Source: Bacillus glycinifermentans
GTDB taxonomy: Bacteria; Bacillota; Bacilli; Bacillales; Bacillaceae
DNA: 64,000 nucleotides
Reading direction: 5' to 3'
NCBI RefSeq assembly: GCF_001042475.2
Contig: NZ_LECW02000067.1
Location: 1-64,000, forward strand
Of the stretch, positions 56,581 through 64,000 are shown piece by piece; the first letter of the stretch is position 1; each line of letters begins with the position of its first letter. A model generated the notes under the pieces. That model worked only from the letters and a program-made list of their open reading frames with translations. It was not told where the DNA came from and did not search any database. Both the position numbers and the translations under genes were made by a program.

Positions 56581-57729
56581 ATGACGAGAACGGTTTTGTT
56601 TTGCGCGACGGTGGATTATCACTTTAAAGCATTTCACCTTCCGTATTTTAAGTGGTTCAAAGAGCAGGGCTGGACGGTTCACGCAGCGGCGAAAGGGAGC
56701 ATGAAGCTGCCTTTTGCCGATCGGCAATTCGATATCGGGATCGAGCGTTCTCCCTTTCGTACAGGCAACCTGGCGGCATACCGAGAGCTTTCACGCATCA
56801 TCGATGAACATGAGTACAGCATCATCCATTGCCATACTCCGATGGGCGGCGTATTAGCCAGACTGGCCGCCCGGAAACAGAGAAAACAGGGAACGGCAGT
56901 GATGTATACCGCCCACGGCTTCCACTTTTGCCAGGGAGCGCCCTTGAAAAATTGGCTGCTGTACTATCCGATCGAAAAAGGGCTCTCCTTTTTGACGGAT
57001 TGCCTGATCACGATTAATCAAGAAGATTATCAGCTTGCAAAGGGCCTCAGCAGCAGGATGCGGACGGAAAAGATCCACGGCATCGGCGTTGACACCGGAC
57101 GGTTTCACCCTGTTGATGAGGAAGAAAAAAGACGGCTTAGAACAAAACACCGACTGAATGAAGACGATTTCGTTCTCATTTATCCGGCTGAGCTGAACAT
57201 GAACAAAAATCAGGCGCTTTTAATCGAAACAGCAGCGTATTTAAAAGAGCGGATTCCAAACGTCAGGCTCGTCTTTGCCGGGAAGGGGCTGATGGAAGCC
57301 GAGTACCGCCGCCTGGCTGAGCGAAAAGGAGCTGCTGACCATGTTACGTTTGCGGGGTTTCAAAAGGACATTCACGAATGGATCAAGCTTGCCGACGTAT
57401 CTGTCGCCTCAAGCATAAGGGAAGGCCTCGGCATGAATCTCCTTGAAGGAATGGCAGCCGGAAAACCCGCCGTTGCCACCGACAACCGCGGTCATCGCGA
57501 AGTCATCAAAGACGGAGCAAACGGCTTTCTCATTTCGCAGGGAGACGCCCGAACCTTCAGCGACCGTCTTTTCCAGCTTTACCATTCTCCCGAATTGCGA
57601 GAACGGATGGGTGAAGAGGGAAGAAAAACGGCTGCCGCTTATTCGCAGCAACACACGGTTAAAGAAATGGCGGACATATATTCTTCCTTTATGAAAAACG
57701 AAGCAGCTGAAAGGAGGCTGAAAGGATGA
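56581..57729 (+). CDS. epsD: EpsD, glycosyltransferase family 4
   Basis: A 382-residue GT-B enzyme. IIHCHTPMGGVLARLAAR and YTAHGFHFCQGAP are typical of the UDP-HexNAc transferase group, and the C-terminal donor domain has SIREGLGMNLLEGMAAGKP (about 278-297). It adds an early sugar to the lipid-linked EPS unit. The next gene overlaps by 4 bases. Confidence 0.9.
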   Translation: MTRTVLFCATVDYHFKAFHLPYFKWFKEQGWTVHAAAKGSMKLPFADRQFDIGIERSPFRTGNLAAYRELSRIIDEHEYSIIHCHTPMGGVLARLAARKQRKQGTAVMYTAHGFHFCQGAPLKNWLLYYPIEKGLSFLTDCLITINQEDYQLAKGLSSRMRTEKIHGIGVDTGRFHPVDEEEKRRLRTKHRLNEDDFVLIYPAELNMNKNQALLIETAAYLKERIPNVRLVFAGKGLMEAEYRRLAERKGAADHVTFAGFQKDIHEWIKLADVSVASSIREGLGMNLLEGMAAGKPAVATDNRGHREVIKDGANGFLISQGDARTFSDRLFQLYHSPELRERMGEEGRKTAAAYSQQHTVKEMADIYSSFMKNEAAERRLKG

Positions 57730-58568
57730 CAAACCGGCAAAAGCCGAAAGTATCGGTCATTATGGGAGTGTACAATTGCGAAGACACGCTAGCCGAAAGC
57801 ATCGAGTCGATTTTGAGCCAAACCTATAAAAATTGGGAGATGATCATCTGCGACGACGCTTCGACAGATCGGACCTATGACATCGCCAGGCAGTATGCCG
57901 ACCATTACAGCGATAAAATCAGGCTGATCAGGAATGAGAAAAATAAGCGCCTCGCCGCTTCCCTAAATCATTGCCTCCGGTATGCCGGCGGGACATATAT
58001 CGCGCGCCAGGACGGCGATGATATCTCTTTGCCGCGCCGCTTTGAAAAACAGGTCGCGTTTTTGGAAAAACAGCCCCATTACCAGGTCGTCGGAAGCGGG
58101 ATGATCGCTTTTGATGAAGAAGGCGTGAGAGGCGTCAGAATGCTTCCTCCTGCGCCGACCCCGCGAATCATGGCAAAAGGGACGCCGTTTTGCCATGCGA
58201 CGATCATGATGCGTGCTGAAGCTTATCAGGCGCTGAAAGGCTACCGCGTTGGCAGGCGGACGAGAAGAATGGAAGACATCGATTTATGGCTCCGGTTTTT
58301 TGAAGCGGGATACAGAGGCTACAATCTTCAGGAGGCATTGTACAAAGTAAGGGAAGACGAATCGGCGTTTAAAAGGAGAAAGCTCAGCTATTCCATCGAT
58401 AATGCGTTTATCGTCTATGACGCATGCAGACGGCTGAAGCTGCCGCTTTCCGACTATGCTTACATGATGAAACCGATCATCAGGGGGCTCATGCCTCCTT
58501 TTATCATGAACAAATATCATAAAAAAAGACTGATGAATGAAGGCGGAGGGGTCGTAAAACATGAATGA
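57726..58568 (+). CDS. epsE: EpsE, glycosyltransferase family 2 and motility clutch
   Basis: A 280-residue GT-A enzyme: SVIMGVYNCEDTLAESIESIL, DDASTDRTYD, and the metal site RQDGDDIS (about 95-103). In B. subtilis EpsE also disengages the flagellar rotor through FliG independently of catalysis. The start overlaps epsD and its end overlaps epsF. Confidence 0.92.
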   Translation: MTNRQKPKVSVIMGVYNCEDTLAESIESILSQTYKNWEMIICDDASTDRTYDIARQYADHYSDKIRLIRNEKNKRLAASLNHCLRYAGGTYIARQDGDDISLPRRFEKQVAFLEKQPHYQVVGSGMIAFDEEGVRGVRMLPPAPTPRIMAKGTPFCHATIMMRAEAYQALKGYRVGRRTRRMEDIDLWLRFFEAGYRGYNLQEALYKVREDESAFKRRKLSYSIDNAFIVYDACRRLKLPLSDYAYMMKPIIRGLMPPFIMNKYHKKRLMNEGGGVVKHE

Positions 58569-59721
58569 CAGAAGCGCGAGACCAAAACGGGTGCTCCACA
58601 TCGTAAGCGGAATGAACCGAGGCGGCGCGGAGACGATGATTATGAACATGTACCGCCATGCCGACAGGAGCCGGGTCCAATTCGATTTCATTTCACACCG
58701 GGAGGAAACGTGCGACTACGACCCGGAAATCATATCGCTCGGCGGGCGCGTGTTTTATGTGCCGAGCATCGGCACGGCCGGTCTTCTTTCTTATATCAAA
58801 AGGATCAGGGACGTTCTGATCGAAAAAGGGCCGTTTTCAGCCGTTCATGCACACACCGACTTTCAGACGGGCTTTGCCGCTTTGGCGGCCAAGCTTGCGG
58901 GCGTTCCGGTCCGCATCTGCCATTCGCATAATACGGCCTGGAAGCCGAATCCCCGTTTTATGGATGCGGTTCAGCTCCGGTTGTTCCGCCGGCTCATGTT
59001 CGCGTGCTCCACGGCGCTTTGCGCCTGCGGCCAAGATGCCGGCCGCTTTTTGTTCGGCGGAAAGAAGATGAGCAAAAACGCTGTTCACCTTTTGCAAAAC
59101 GGAATTGACCTTGCCCGTTTTCAAGAGGCGAACAGCCGCTCAAAAGCCGGTATGAGAAAAAGGTTCGGCATCCGCGAAAACGCGCTTGTCATCGGGCATG
59201 TCGGCCGCTTTTTCGAACAAAAAAACCACCCGTTTCTGCTTGAGCTCGCCGGCAGCCTCAAAAAAACGGGCACACCCTTTCAGGCGGTGTTCGCCGGCGA
59301 CGGGCCGCTTCGCAAACAAATCGAAGAACAAGCGGCAAGGCTCGGGCTGGAAGACGAGGTCTTGTTTCTCGGCGTTGTTGAAGACGTTCCTTCCTTGATG
59401 CGGACGTTTGACGTATTCGTGATGCCGTCCTTGTTTGAAGGGCTGCCGCTCGTTCTTGTGGAAGCGCAGGCTTCCGGTCTTCCTTGCGTCGTCTCGGACA
59501 CCATCACGAAGGAAACCGACCTTGGTCTCGGTTTATTGAAGAGGGTCAGCCTTGGAGCGGGGTTTGACCGATGGGCAGAGGAGATCGGCCGGGCACAGCA
59601 GGCGGAACAGCCGGCTTGGCCCGACATCGAAAGCGCTCTGGCGGCGAGGGGATATGATGCGAAAGCGAATCTGACAAGGTTAATGGATCTCTATTCGATC
59701 TCCTTAGCAGAAGGACAGTAA
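58561..59721 (+). CDS. epsF: EpsF, glycosyltransferase family 4
   Basis: A 386-residue GT-B enzyme: [21 protein letters not shown] at the N-terminus, [17 protein letters not shown] at the interdomain hinge and [21 protein letters not shown] (about 284-304) for donor binding. Adds a sugar to the EPS repeat unit. Overlaps epsE by 8 bases; epsG follows after 2 bases. Confidence 0.92.
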   Translation: MNDRSARPKRVLHIVSGMNRGGAETMIMNMYRHADRSRVQFDFISHREETCDYDPEIISLGGRVFYVPSIGTAGLLSYIKRIRDVLIEKGPFSAVHAHTDFQTGFAALAAKLAGVPVRICHSHNTAWKPNPRFMDAVQLRLFRRLMFACSTALCACGQDAGRFLFGGKKMSKNAVHLLQNGIDLARFQEANSRSKAGMRKRFGIRENALVIGHVGRFFEQKNHPFLLELAGSLKKTGTPFQAVFAGDGPLRKQIEEQAARLGLEDEVLFLGVVEDVPSLMRTFDVFVMPSLFEGLPLVLVEAQASGLPCVVSDTITKETDLGLGLLKRVSLGAGFDRWAEEIGRAQQAEQPAWPDIESALAARGYDAKANLTRLMDLYSISLAEGQ

Positions 59722-59723
59722 AC

Positions 59724-60827
59724 ATGGCCGTTTACATGCTGAATATGGGGATCGTTTTCGTATGGTCATGGTTTGCGAAAATGTACGGCAAAGAAGATCA
59801 TTCTCTGCCGACGGGCTACCGTCCGAACGCGATTCTTGCCGCCGTTCCGCTCGCTTCCCTGATCATCGTCGCCGGATTGAGGTACAAGGTCGGAACAGAC
59901 TACCAAACCTATATGCTGCTTTACGAATTGGCCGGCAAATATGACAGCATTTGGGCGATTTTCGGATTCGGCGGGTCCAAAGCCTCTACAGATCCGGGCT
60001 TCACTGCGCTCTTGTGGCTGTTGAATCATATCACAGGCGATCCGCAGATCATGTTTGTCACCGTCAGTGCCATCACCTATTTTTTTATCGTCAAGACGCT
60101 TTATGTATACGGACGGCCGTTTGAATTAAGCATGTTTTTATTTTTAGGAATGTTCTATTACTATGCGTCATTCAACGGGATCCGCCAGTACATGGTGGCG
60201 GCTGCCTTGTTTTGGGCGGTCAAGTACGTGATCGGCGGAAACTGGGTGCGCTATACGATGACCGTGCTGATTTGCTCGCTGTTTCATTCATCTGCCCTGA
60301 TCATGATTCCCGTCTATTTCATTGTCAGAAGAAAAGCGTGGTCGCCTGTCATGGGTCTCCTCACTCTTCTATTTTTAGCCGGGACTTTCATGTATCAAAA
60401 GTTTCTTTCCGTCTTTATCTCCGTGCTTGAAAACAGTTCATACGGACATTATGAAGAGTGGCTTATGAAAAATTCAAACGGAATGAACTCGATTAAAATC
60501 ATCGTCCTTCTCCTTCCGCTCGTGCTTGCGTTTTGCTTCAGAGAGCAGCTGCGGAAGCGCTGGCCCGAGATCGACTATATCGTCAACTTTTGCCTGATCG
60601 GTTTTTTATTCGGTGTTTTGGCGACAAAGGATGTCATCTTTGCAAGGTTTAACATCTATTTTGGACTTTATCAGCTGATTCTCGTTCCTTACTTTGTCCG
60701 GATTTTTGAACCGAAATCGAATGCGCTTTTATACGTTTTGTTTTTGATCTGTTATTTCTTATACAGCTTTATGCTCATGCCGTTCGATTCTTCGGTGCTG
60801 CCGTACAGAACGATTTTTGAACGTTAA
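59724..60827 (+). CDS. epsG: EpsG, EPS polymerase-type membrane protein
   Basis: A 367-residue integral membrane protein with about 10 hydrophobic helices and a Wzy-like loop ([17 protein letters not shown] near residue 50, [17 protein letters not shown] near residue 90). It should polymerise lipid-linked repeat units outside the membrane. ATG 59724 follows AGAAGGA. Confidence 0.9.
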   Translation: MAVYMLNMGIVFVWSWFAKMYGKEDHSLPTGYRPNAILAAVPLASLIIVAGLRYKVGTDYQTYMLLYELAGKYDSIWAIFGFGGSKASTDPGFTALLWLLNHITGDPQIMFVTVSAITYFFIVKTLYVYGRPFELSMFLFLGMFYYYASFNGIRQYMVAAALFWAVKYVIGGNWVRYTMTVLICSLFHSSALIMIPVYFIVRRKAWSPVMGLLTLLFLAGTFMYQKFLSVFISVLENSSYGHYEEWLMKNSNGMNSIKIIVLLLPLVLAFCFREQLRKRWPEIDYIVNFCLIGFLFGVLATKDVIFARFNIYFGLYQLILVPYFVRIFEPKSNALLYVLFLICYFLYSFMLMPFDSSVLPYRTIFER

Positions 60828-60896
60828 TCTATGAAACAGACAAGGCGGCGGATCATTCCGGTCTTGTGAAAAATGTCGACAAAGGAGTTAATCATA

Positions 60897-61928
60897 TTGG
60901 AAAACCCAGCCGTTAGCTTACTGGTCGCAGTATACAATACAGAAGCTTTTTTGCCGAATTGTTTACAATCGCTGATCAGCCAGACCTTAACAAATATCGA
61001 AATCATCATCGTCAATGACGGTTCGACGGACGGAAGCCAGAAAATCATTGATCATTTTGCCAGAAAGGACGGCCGGATCAAAACGATCCAGCAGGAAAAT
61101 CAAGGGCTCGGGGCCGTGCGGAATAAAGGAATAGAAGCCGCAGAAGGAGAGTATCTGGCTTTCATCGATTCGGATGACTGGATTGACCCCGACTATTGCA
61201 GGGCCATGTATGAAAAAGCGAAGGCCGAGGAAGCCGATCTCGTCATCTGCGATTATGCCGTAGACATTCAGGATACGGGGAAAACGATCTTTCCCGAGAT
61301 TGGGAAACTCTACGCCGGAAAGCCGAAAGACGCATACATCACAGATCTGCTCAAGGGCAGGGTGAGCGGTTTTTCCTGGAACAAGCTTTACAGGCGCAGC
61401 CTGATCGAAGAGCACCGGCTCGCCTTTCCGCTCAGGGATGAATTGGAGAATATCGAAGATCAATACTTCAGTTTCAGGTGCCTGCTTTTTGCAAATACAG
61501 CGGCGTTTGTGACCAAGCCTTTGTACCACTACAGGGTTCACCTGACATCGATTGTCCAAAAGTATCAGCCGGGGCTTTACGAAGACGGCCTTGCCCTATA
61601 CGAGGCAAATCTTGAATGCCTGGCAAAGCACGGAGGGCTTCAAGCTTTGGAAGACGCGCTTCACGTCTTTCTCGTGAACCACGCGTTGGGCAGCATTTTG
61701 AATGAGTGCAAAAGCCTGAATAAAAACCCTTCGGCGGAAAAATACAAAAATATCAGGCGGATTTGCGCCTCTCCTGAGTTTAGAAGGAAAATTCCCGCTG
61801 TCGACCTGACGGCTTTTGATTCGAAGAAGAAGCTGCTGCTGTTGCTCGTCCGCTGGCGCCTCGTGCCGGCCGTGTACGGGTTCGCAGCGCTGTATCAGAA
61901 AACGATCGAGTACAGAATGAAGAAATAG
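60897..61928 (+). CDS. epsH: EpsH, glycosyltransferase family 2
   Basis: A 343-residue GT-A enzyme: VSLLVAVYNTEAFLPNCLQSL, IIIVNDGSTDGSQ, and the donor metal site DSDDWIDPDYC (about 96-106). TTG 60897 is chosen because AAGGAG lies 9 bases upstream and the resulting MENPAVSLL matches the known protein; the open frame begins earlier at 60873. A gap of about 70 bases after epsG holds no terminator. Confidence 0.9.
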   Translation: MENPAVSLLVAVYNTEAFLPNCLQSLISQTLTNIEIIIVNDGSTDGSQKIIDHFARKDGRIKTIQQENQGLGAVRNKGIEAAEGEYLAFIDSDDWIDPDYCRAMYEKAKAEEADLVICDYAVDIQDTGKTIFPEIGKLYAGKPKDAYITDLLKGRVSGFSWNKLYRRSLIEEHRLAFPLRDELENIEDQYFSFRCLLFANTAAFVTKPLYHYRVHLTSIVQKYQPGLYEDGLALYEANLECLAKHGGLQALEDALHVFLVNHALGSILNECKSLNKNPSAEKYKNIRRICASPEFRRKIPAVDLTAFDSKKKLLLLLVRWRLVPAVYGFAALYQKTIEYRMKK

Positions 61929-61939
61929 GCGGTGAGGAC

Positions 61940-63019
61940 ATGACCTTTCAGGAATGGAAAGTCAATCTTGCGGAATGGCTTCTGCTGAAGGTGAAATATC
62001 CATCAGAATTCTTGATGGGAACACCTGGTTTAAAAAGGTTTGACCAATATAACGGGAAGAAAAAGATCATTTTGACGCTAATTCCTTCCCACGATAATTT
62101 GGGGGATCACGCGATTGCCCTGGCAAGCAGAACATTTATAGAAAATGAGTTTCCCGGTTTTGAAGTGATCGAGATCGGCATCAATGATATTTACAAACAC
62201 GCAAAAGCGCTGCGGCGCGTCCGCCACCCAGAGGATATGGTGTTTATCATCGGCGGCGGCAATATGGGCGATTTATACAGAAATGAAGAATGGACGAGAC
62301 GCTTTATCATCAAGACGTTTAAGCAGTATAAAATCGTGCAGCTTCCGGCCACTGCCCATTTTTCGAAGACGCCTTACGGACAAAAGGAATTAAAAAGGGC
62401 GAAAAAAATCTACAATGCCCATCCCCGCCTGTTGCTGATGGCGCGCGATGAGACAACCTATCAATTGATGAAACGGCATTTTGCGGATAAAACGATTTTG
62501 AAACAGCCGGACATGGTGCTGTATTTAAAGAAAGAGAAGCAGGGGGAAAGAGACGGCATTTTGGTGTGCTTGAGGGATGATAAAGAAAGCTTTCTAAAAA
62601 AAGAAGAGCGAAAAGCGCTGTTGAAAGCAGTCACTGACGAATACGGAGAGGTCAGAACGTTTACGACGACGATCGGCAAGAGAGTGAGCAGCGTCTCGCG
62701 CGAGATGGAGCTGAACAAGCTCTGGGATCGATTGAGAGGCGCTGAAGTTGTGGTGACGGACAGGCTGCACGGCATGATCTTTTGCGCGATTACCGGAACG
62801 CCGTGCGTCGTGATCCGCTCCTTTGACCATAAGGTGCTTGAAGGGTTCAACTGGCTGAAAGACATCCCGTCGATGAAGCTTGTCGAAAAGCCCGGAACGG
62901 CAGAGGTGCTCGGTGCGATCAAGGAATTGATCAAAAGCGATGCATCACACGAAAACGCTCCGACAAGGGATCATTATTTCACCGATCTGAAGCGGAAGAT
63001 ATTAGGTGATGCCCTATGA
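61940..63019 (+). CDS. epsI: EpsI, polysaccharide pyruvyl transferase family
   Basis: A 359-residue protein of the PssM/CsaB-like pyruvyl transferase family: SHDNLGDHAIALASRTFIE (about 50-68), GGGNMGDLYRNEEW and VVTDRLHGMIFCAITGTPCV (about 271-290), the last with the conserved HG motif. It probably adds a pyruvate ketal to the EPS. Overlaps epsJ by 4 bases (ATGA). Confidence 0.9.
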   Translation: MTFQEWKVNLAEWLLLKVKYPSEFLMGTPGLKRFDQYNGKKKIILTLIPSHDNLGDHAIALASRTFIENEFPGFEVIEIGINDIYKHAKALRRVRHPEDMVFIIGGGNMGDLYRNEEWTRRFIIKTFKQYKIVQLPATAHFSKTPYGQKELKRAKKIYNAHPRLLLMARDETTYQLMKRHFADKTILKQPDMVLYLKKEKQGERDGILVCLRDDKESFLKKEERKALLKAVTDEYGEVRTFTTTIGKRVSSVSREMELNKLWDRLRGAEVVVTDRLHGMIFCAITGTPCVVIRSFDHKVLEGFNWLKDIPSMKLVEKPGTAEVLGAIKELIKSDASHENAPTRDHYFTDLKRKILGDAL

Positions 63020-64000
63020 AGCCGTTCGTCAGCATCATCGTTCCGATGTACAATGTCGAAGCTTATATTGAAGAATGCGTCAATTCTTTGCTCAAGCAGA
63101 CGTTGAGAAATATCGAAATCATTCTCGTTGATGACGGGTCACCCGACAGATCTGGAGACATCGCAAGGCGGTATTGCGATCAGGATGCAAGAGTCAAAGT
63201 GATCCATAAAAAGAACGGCGGGCTGAGCTCCGCCAGAAATGCGGGGCTCCATGCAGCGACAGGGGAGTATGTCGGCTTTGTCGACGGAGACGACTTTGTG
63301 TCGCCGGCGATGTTTGAAAATATGTACGCCGCTGCGAAGGAGGACGATCTTGATATCGTCATGTGCGGCTATCATAGGCATTCTGATAAAGGAAACGAGT
63401 ATGTTCCGCCGACTTTGCCGGCCGGACGCCTGCTGCTGGGCTGGGATATTAAGCATGAGCTGAGAAGGGCGCACGAAACCCGGTTCATCTGGTATGTATG
63501 GCGGAATTTGTACAGACGCGACCTGCTGAAGCATAACGAGCTCTATTTTTATGAAGATATTCGTTTTGCGGAAGATTCGCCGTTTAACCTGTACGCTTTT
63601 TACGCCGCAAAGCGCGTAAAAGCGGTCGATGAAGGCTATTACATGTACAGGTGTAATCCGGAGAGCCTGACAGAGCTTCCTTTTAAGCCGTACATGGATG
63701 ACAGCCTGATCAGGCAATATCGTGCAAAAAAGAGATTTTACGAGACATTCCAGATGTTTGAGGAATGTGCGGAGGATCTGCAGACGTACATGTGCAAACA
63801 CCAGATTCCGATGCTTCTGGCCAATGCGTGCGCCGAACGGAAGCCTTCAAAACAGGTACGGCGGCATATTAAGGATATTTTGTCCTACCGGATGGTGCAG
63901 TCATCGGTGGAAAAAACGTCATTGCGCAATAAAAAGCTATTGCTCGGACAGCGGATTGTTTTACTGTTATGCAAATTGCATGTTCCGATCCTGCTCGAAT
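63016..64000 (+). CDS. epsJ: EpsJ, glycosyltransferase family 2 (partial at window end)
   Basis: The first 328 codons of a GT-A enzyme of about 344 residues: SIIVPMYNVEAYIEECVNSLL, ILVDDGSPDRSG, and the metal site FVDGDDFVSPAMF (about 92-104). The stop lies beyond 64000. Start ATG is in the ATGA overlap with epsI. Role: addition of a GlcNAc-type sugar to the repeat unit, by homology to the B. subtilis operon. Confidence 0.9.
   Translation, partial: MKPFVSIIVPMYNVEAYIEECVNSLLKQTLRNIEIILVDDGSPDRSGDIARRYCDQDARVKVIHKKNGGLSSARNAGLHAATGEYVGFVDGDDFVSPAMFENMYAAAKEDDLDIVMCGYHRHSDKGNEYVPPTLPAGRLLLGWDIKHELRRAHETRFIWYVWRNLYRRDLLKHNELYFYEDIRFAEDSPFNLYAFYAAKRVKAVDEGYYMYRCNPESLTELPFKPYMDDSLIRQYRAKKRFYETFQMFEECAEDLQTYMCKHQIPMLLANACAERKPSKQVRRHIKDILSYRMVQSSVEKTSLRNKKLLLGQRIVLLLCKLHVPILLE

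Overview
The window looks like a chromosome of the Bacillus subtilis group, most likely the B. licheniformis / B. paralicheniformis branch. The evidence is a levansucrase-endolevanase pair (sacB-levB), a SlrR-type regulator and the start of the epsA-O biofilm operon in the order known from B. subtilis, together with SinR-type and CcpA-type sites. The species is an inference; no 16S or other marker lies in the window.

Bases 1 to about 31.6 kb are a prophage that began before the window. Its left part (1-7.4 kb) holds small early, regulatory and cargo genes: the tail of a winged-helix replication-type gene, a type VII-secretion lipase toxin resembling TslA with a DUF1433 immunity-type gene, an ATP-dependent DNA ligase (YoqV type), several tiny zinc-ribbon or membrane proteins, and an XRE repressor whose two overlapping operators lie between divergent promoters. 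A gene-poor 1.1-kb stretch with iteron-like repeats and hairpins follows, then a cluster of tRNA-like and structured RNAs. After a short tyrosine recombinase on the minus strand comes a complete siphovirus late module on the plus strand: terminase, portal, head, connectors, tail tube, tape measure, Dit/Tal, tail spike, BppU, lysis genes and two moron-like genes. A second XRE repressor, with a different operator pair, faces a Rep-like gene at the right end. A 3'-terminal fragment resembling a tRNA-Arg gene (31.6 kb) probably marks the right attachment site.

From 31.7 to 37.7 kb lies an accessory scar: the C-terminus of an integrase, a frameshifted amidase endolysin, an LXG polymorphic toxin with its immunity gene, a Rap-Phr signalling pair, a small zinc-finger gene, a SUKH-family and a second orphan immunity-like gene, and a broken short-chain dehydrogenase.

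From 37.7 kb on the sequence looks like core or host-adapted chromosome. levB and sacB (minus strand) are preceded by a RAT/terminator leader of the SacY type. An old-yellow-enzyme reductase is paired with a divergent HxlR regulator. A PrpR-like regulator, whose AAA+ module has lost its catalytic motifs and GAFTGA loop, precedes a six-gene operon for four-carbon or related sugar acids (aldolase, Fe-alcohol dehydrogenase, DUF1537 kinase, PdxA2, 2-hydroxyacid dehydrogenase, MFS transporter) that has a sigma-A promoter and two cre sites. A quinone reductase and slrR follow, then epsA to epsJ. epsJ is cut by the window end. The epsB-epsC gap carries the EAR antitermination RNA.
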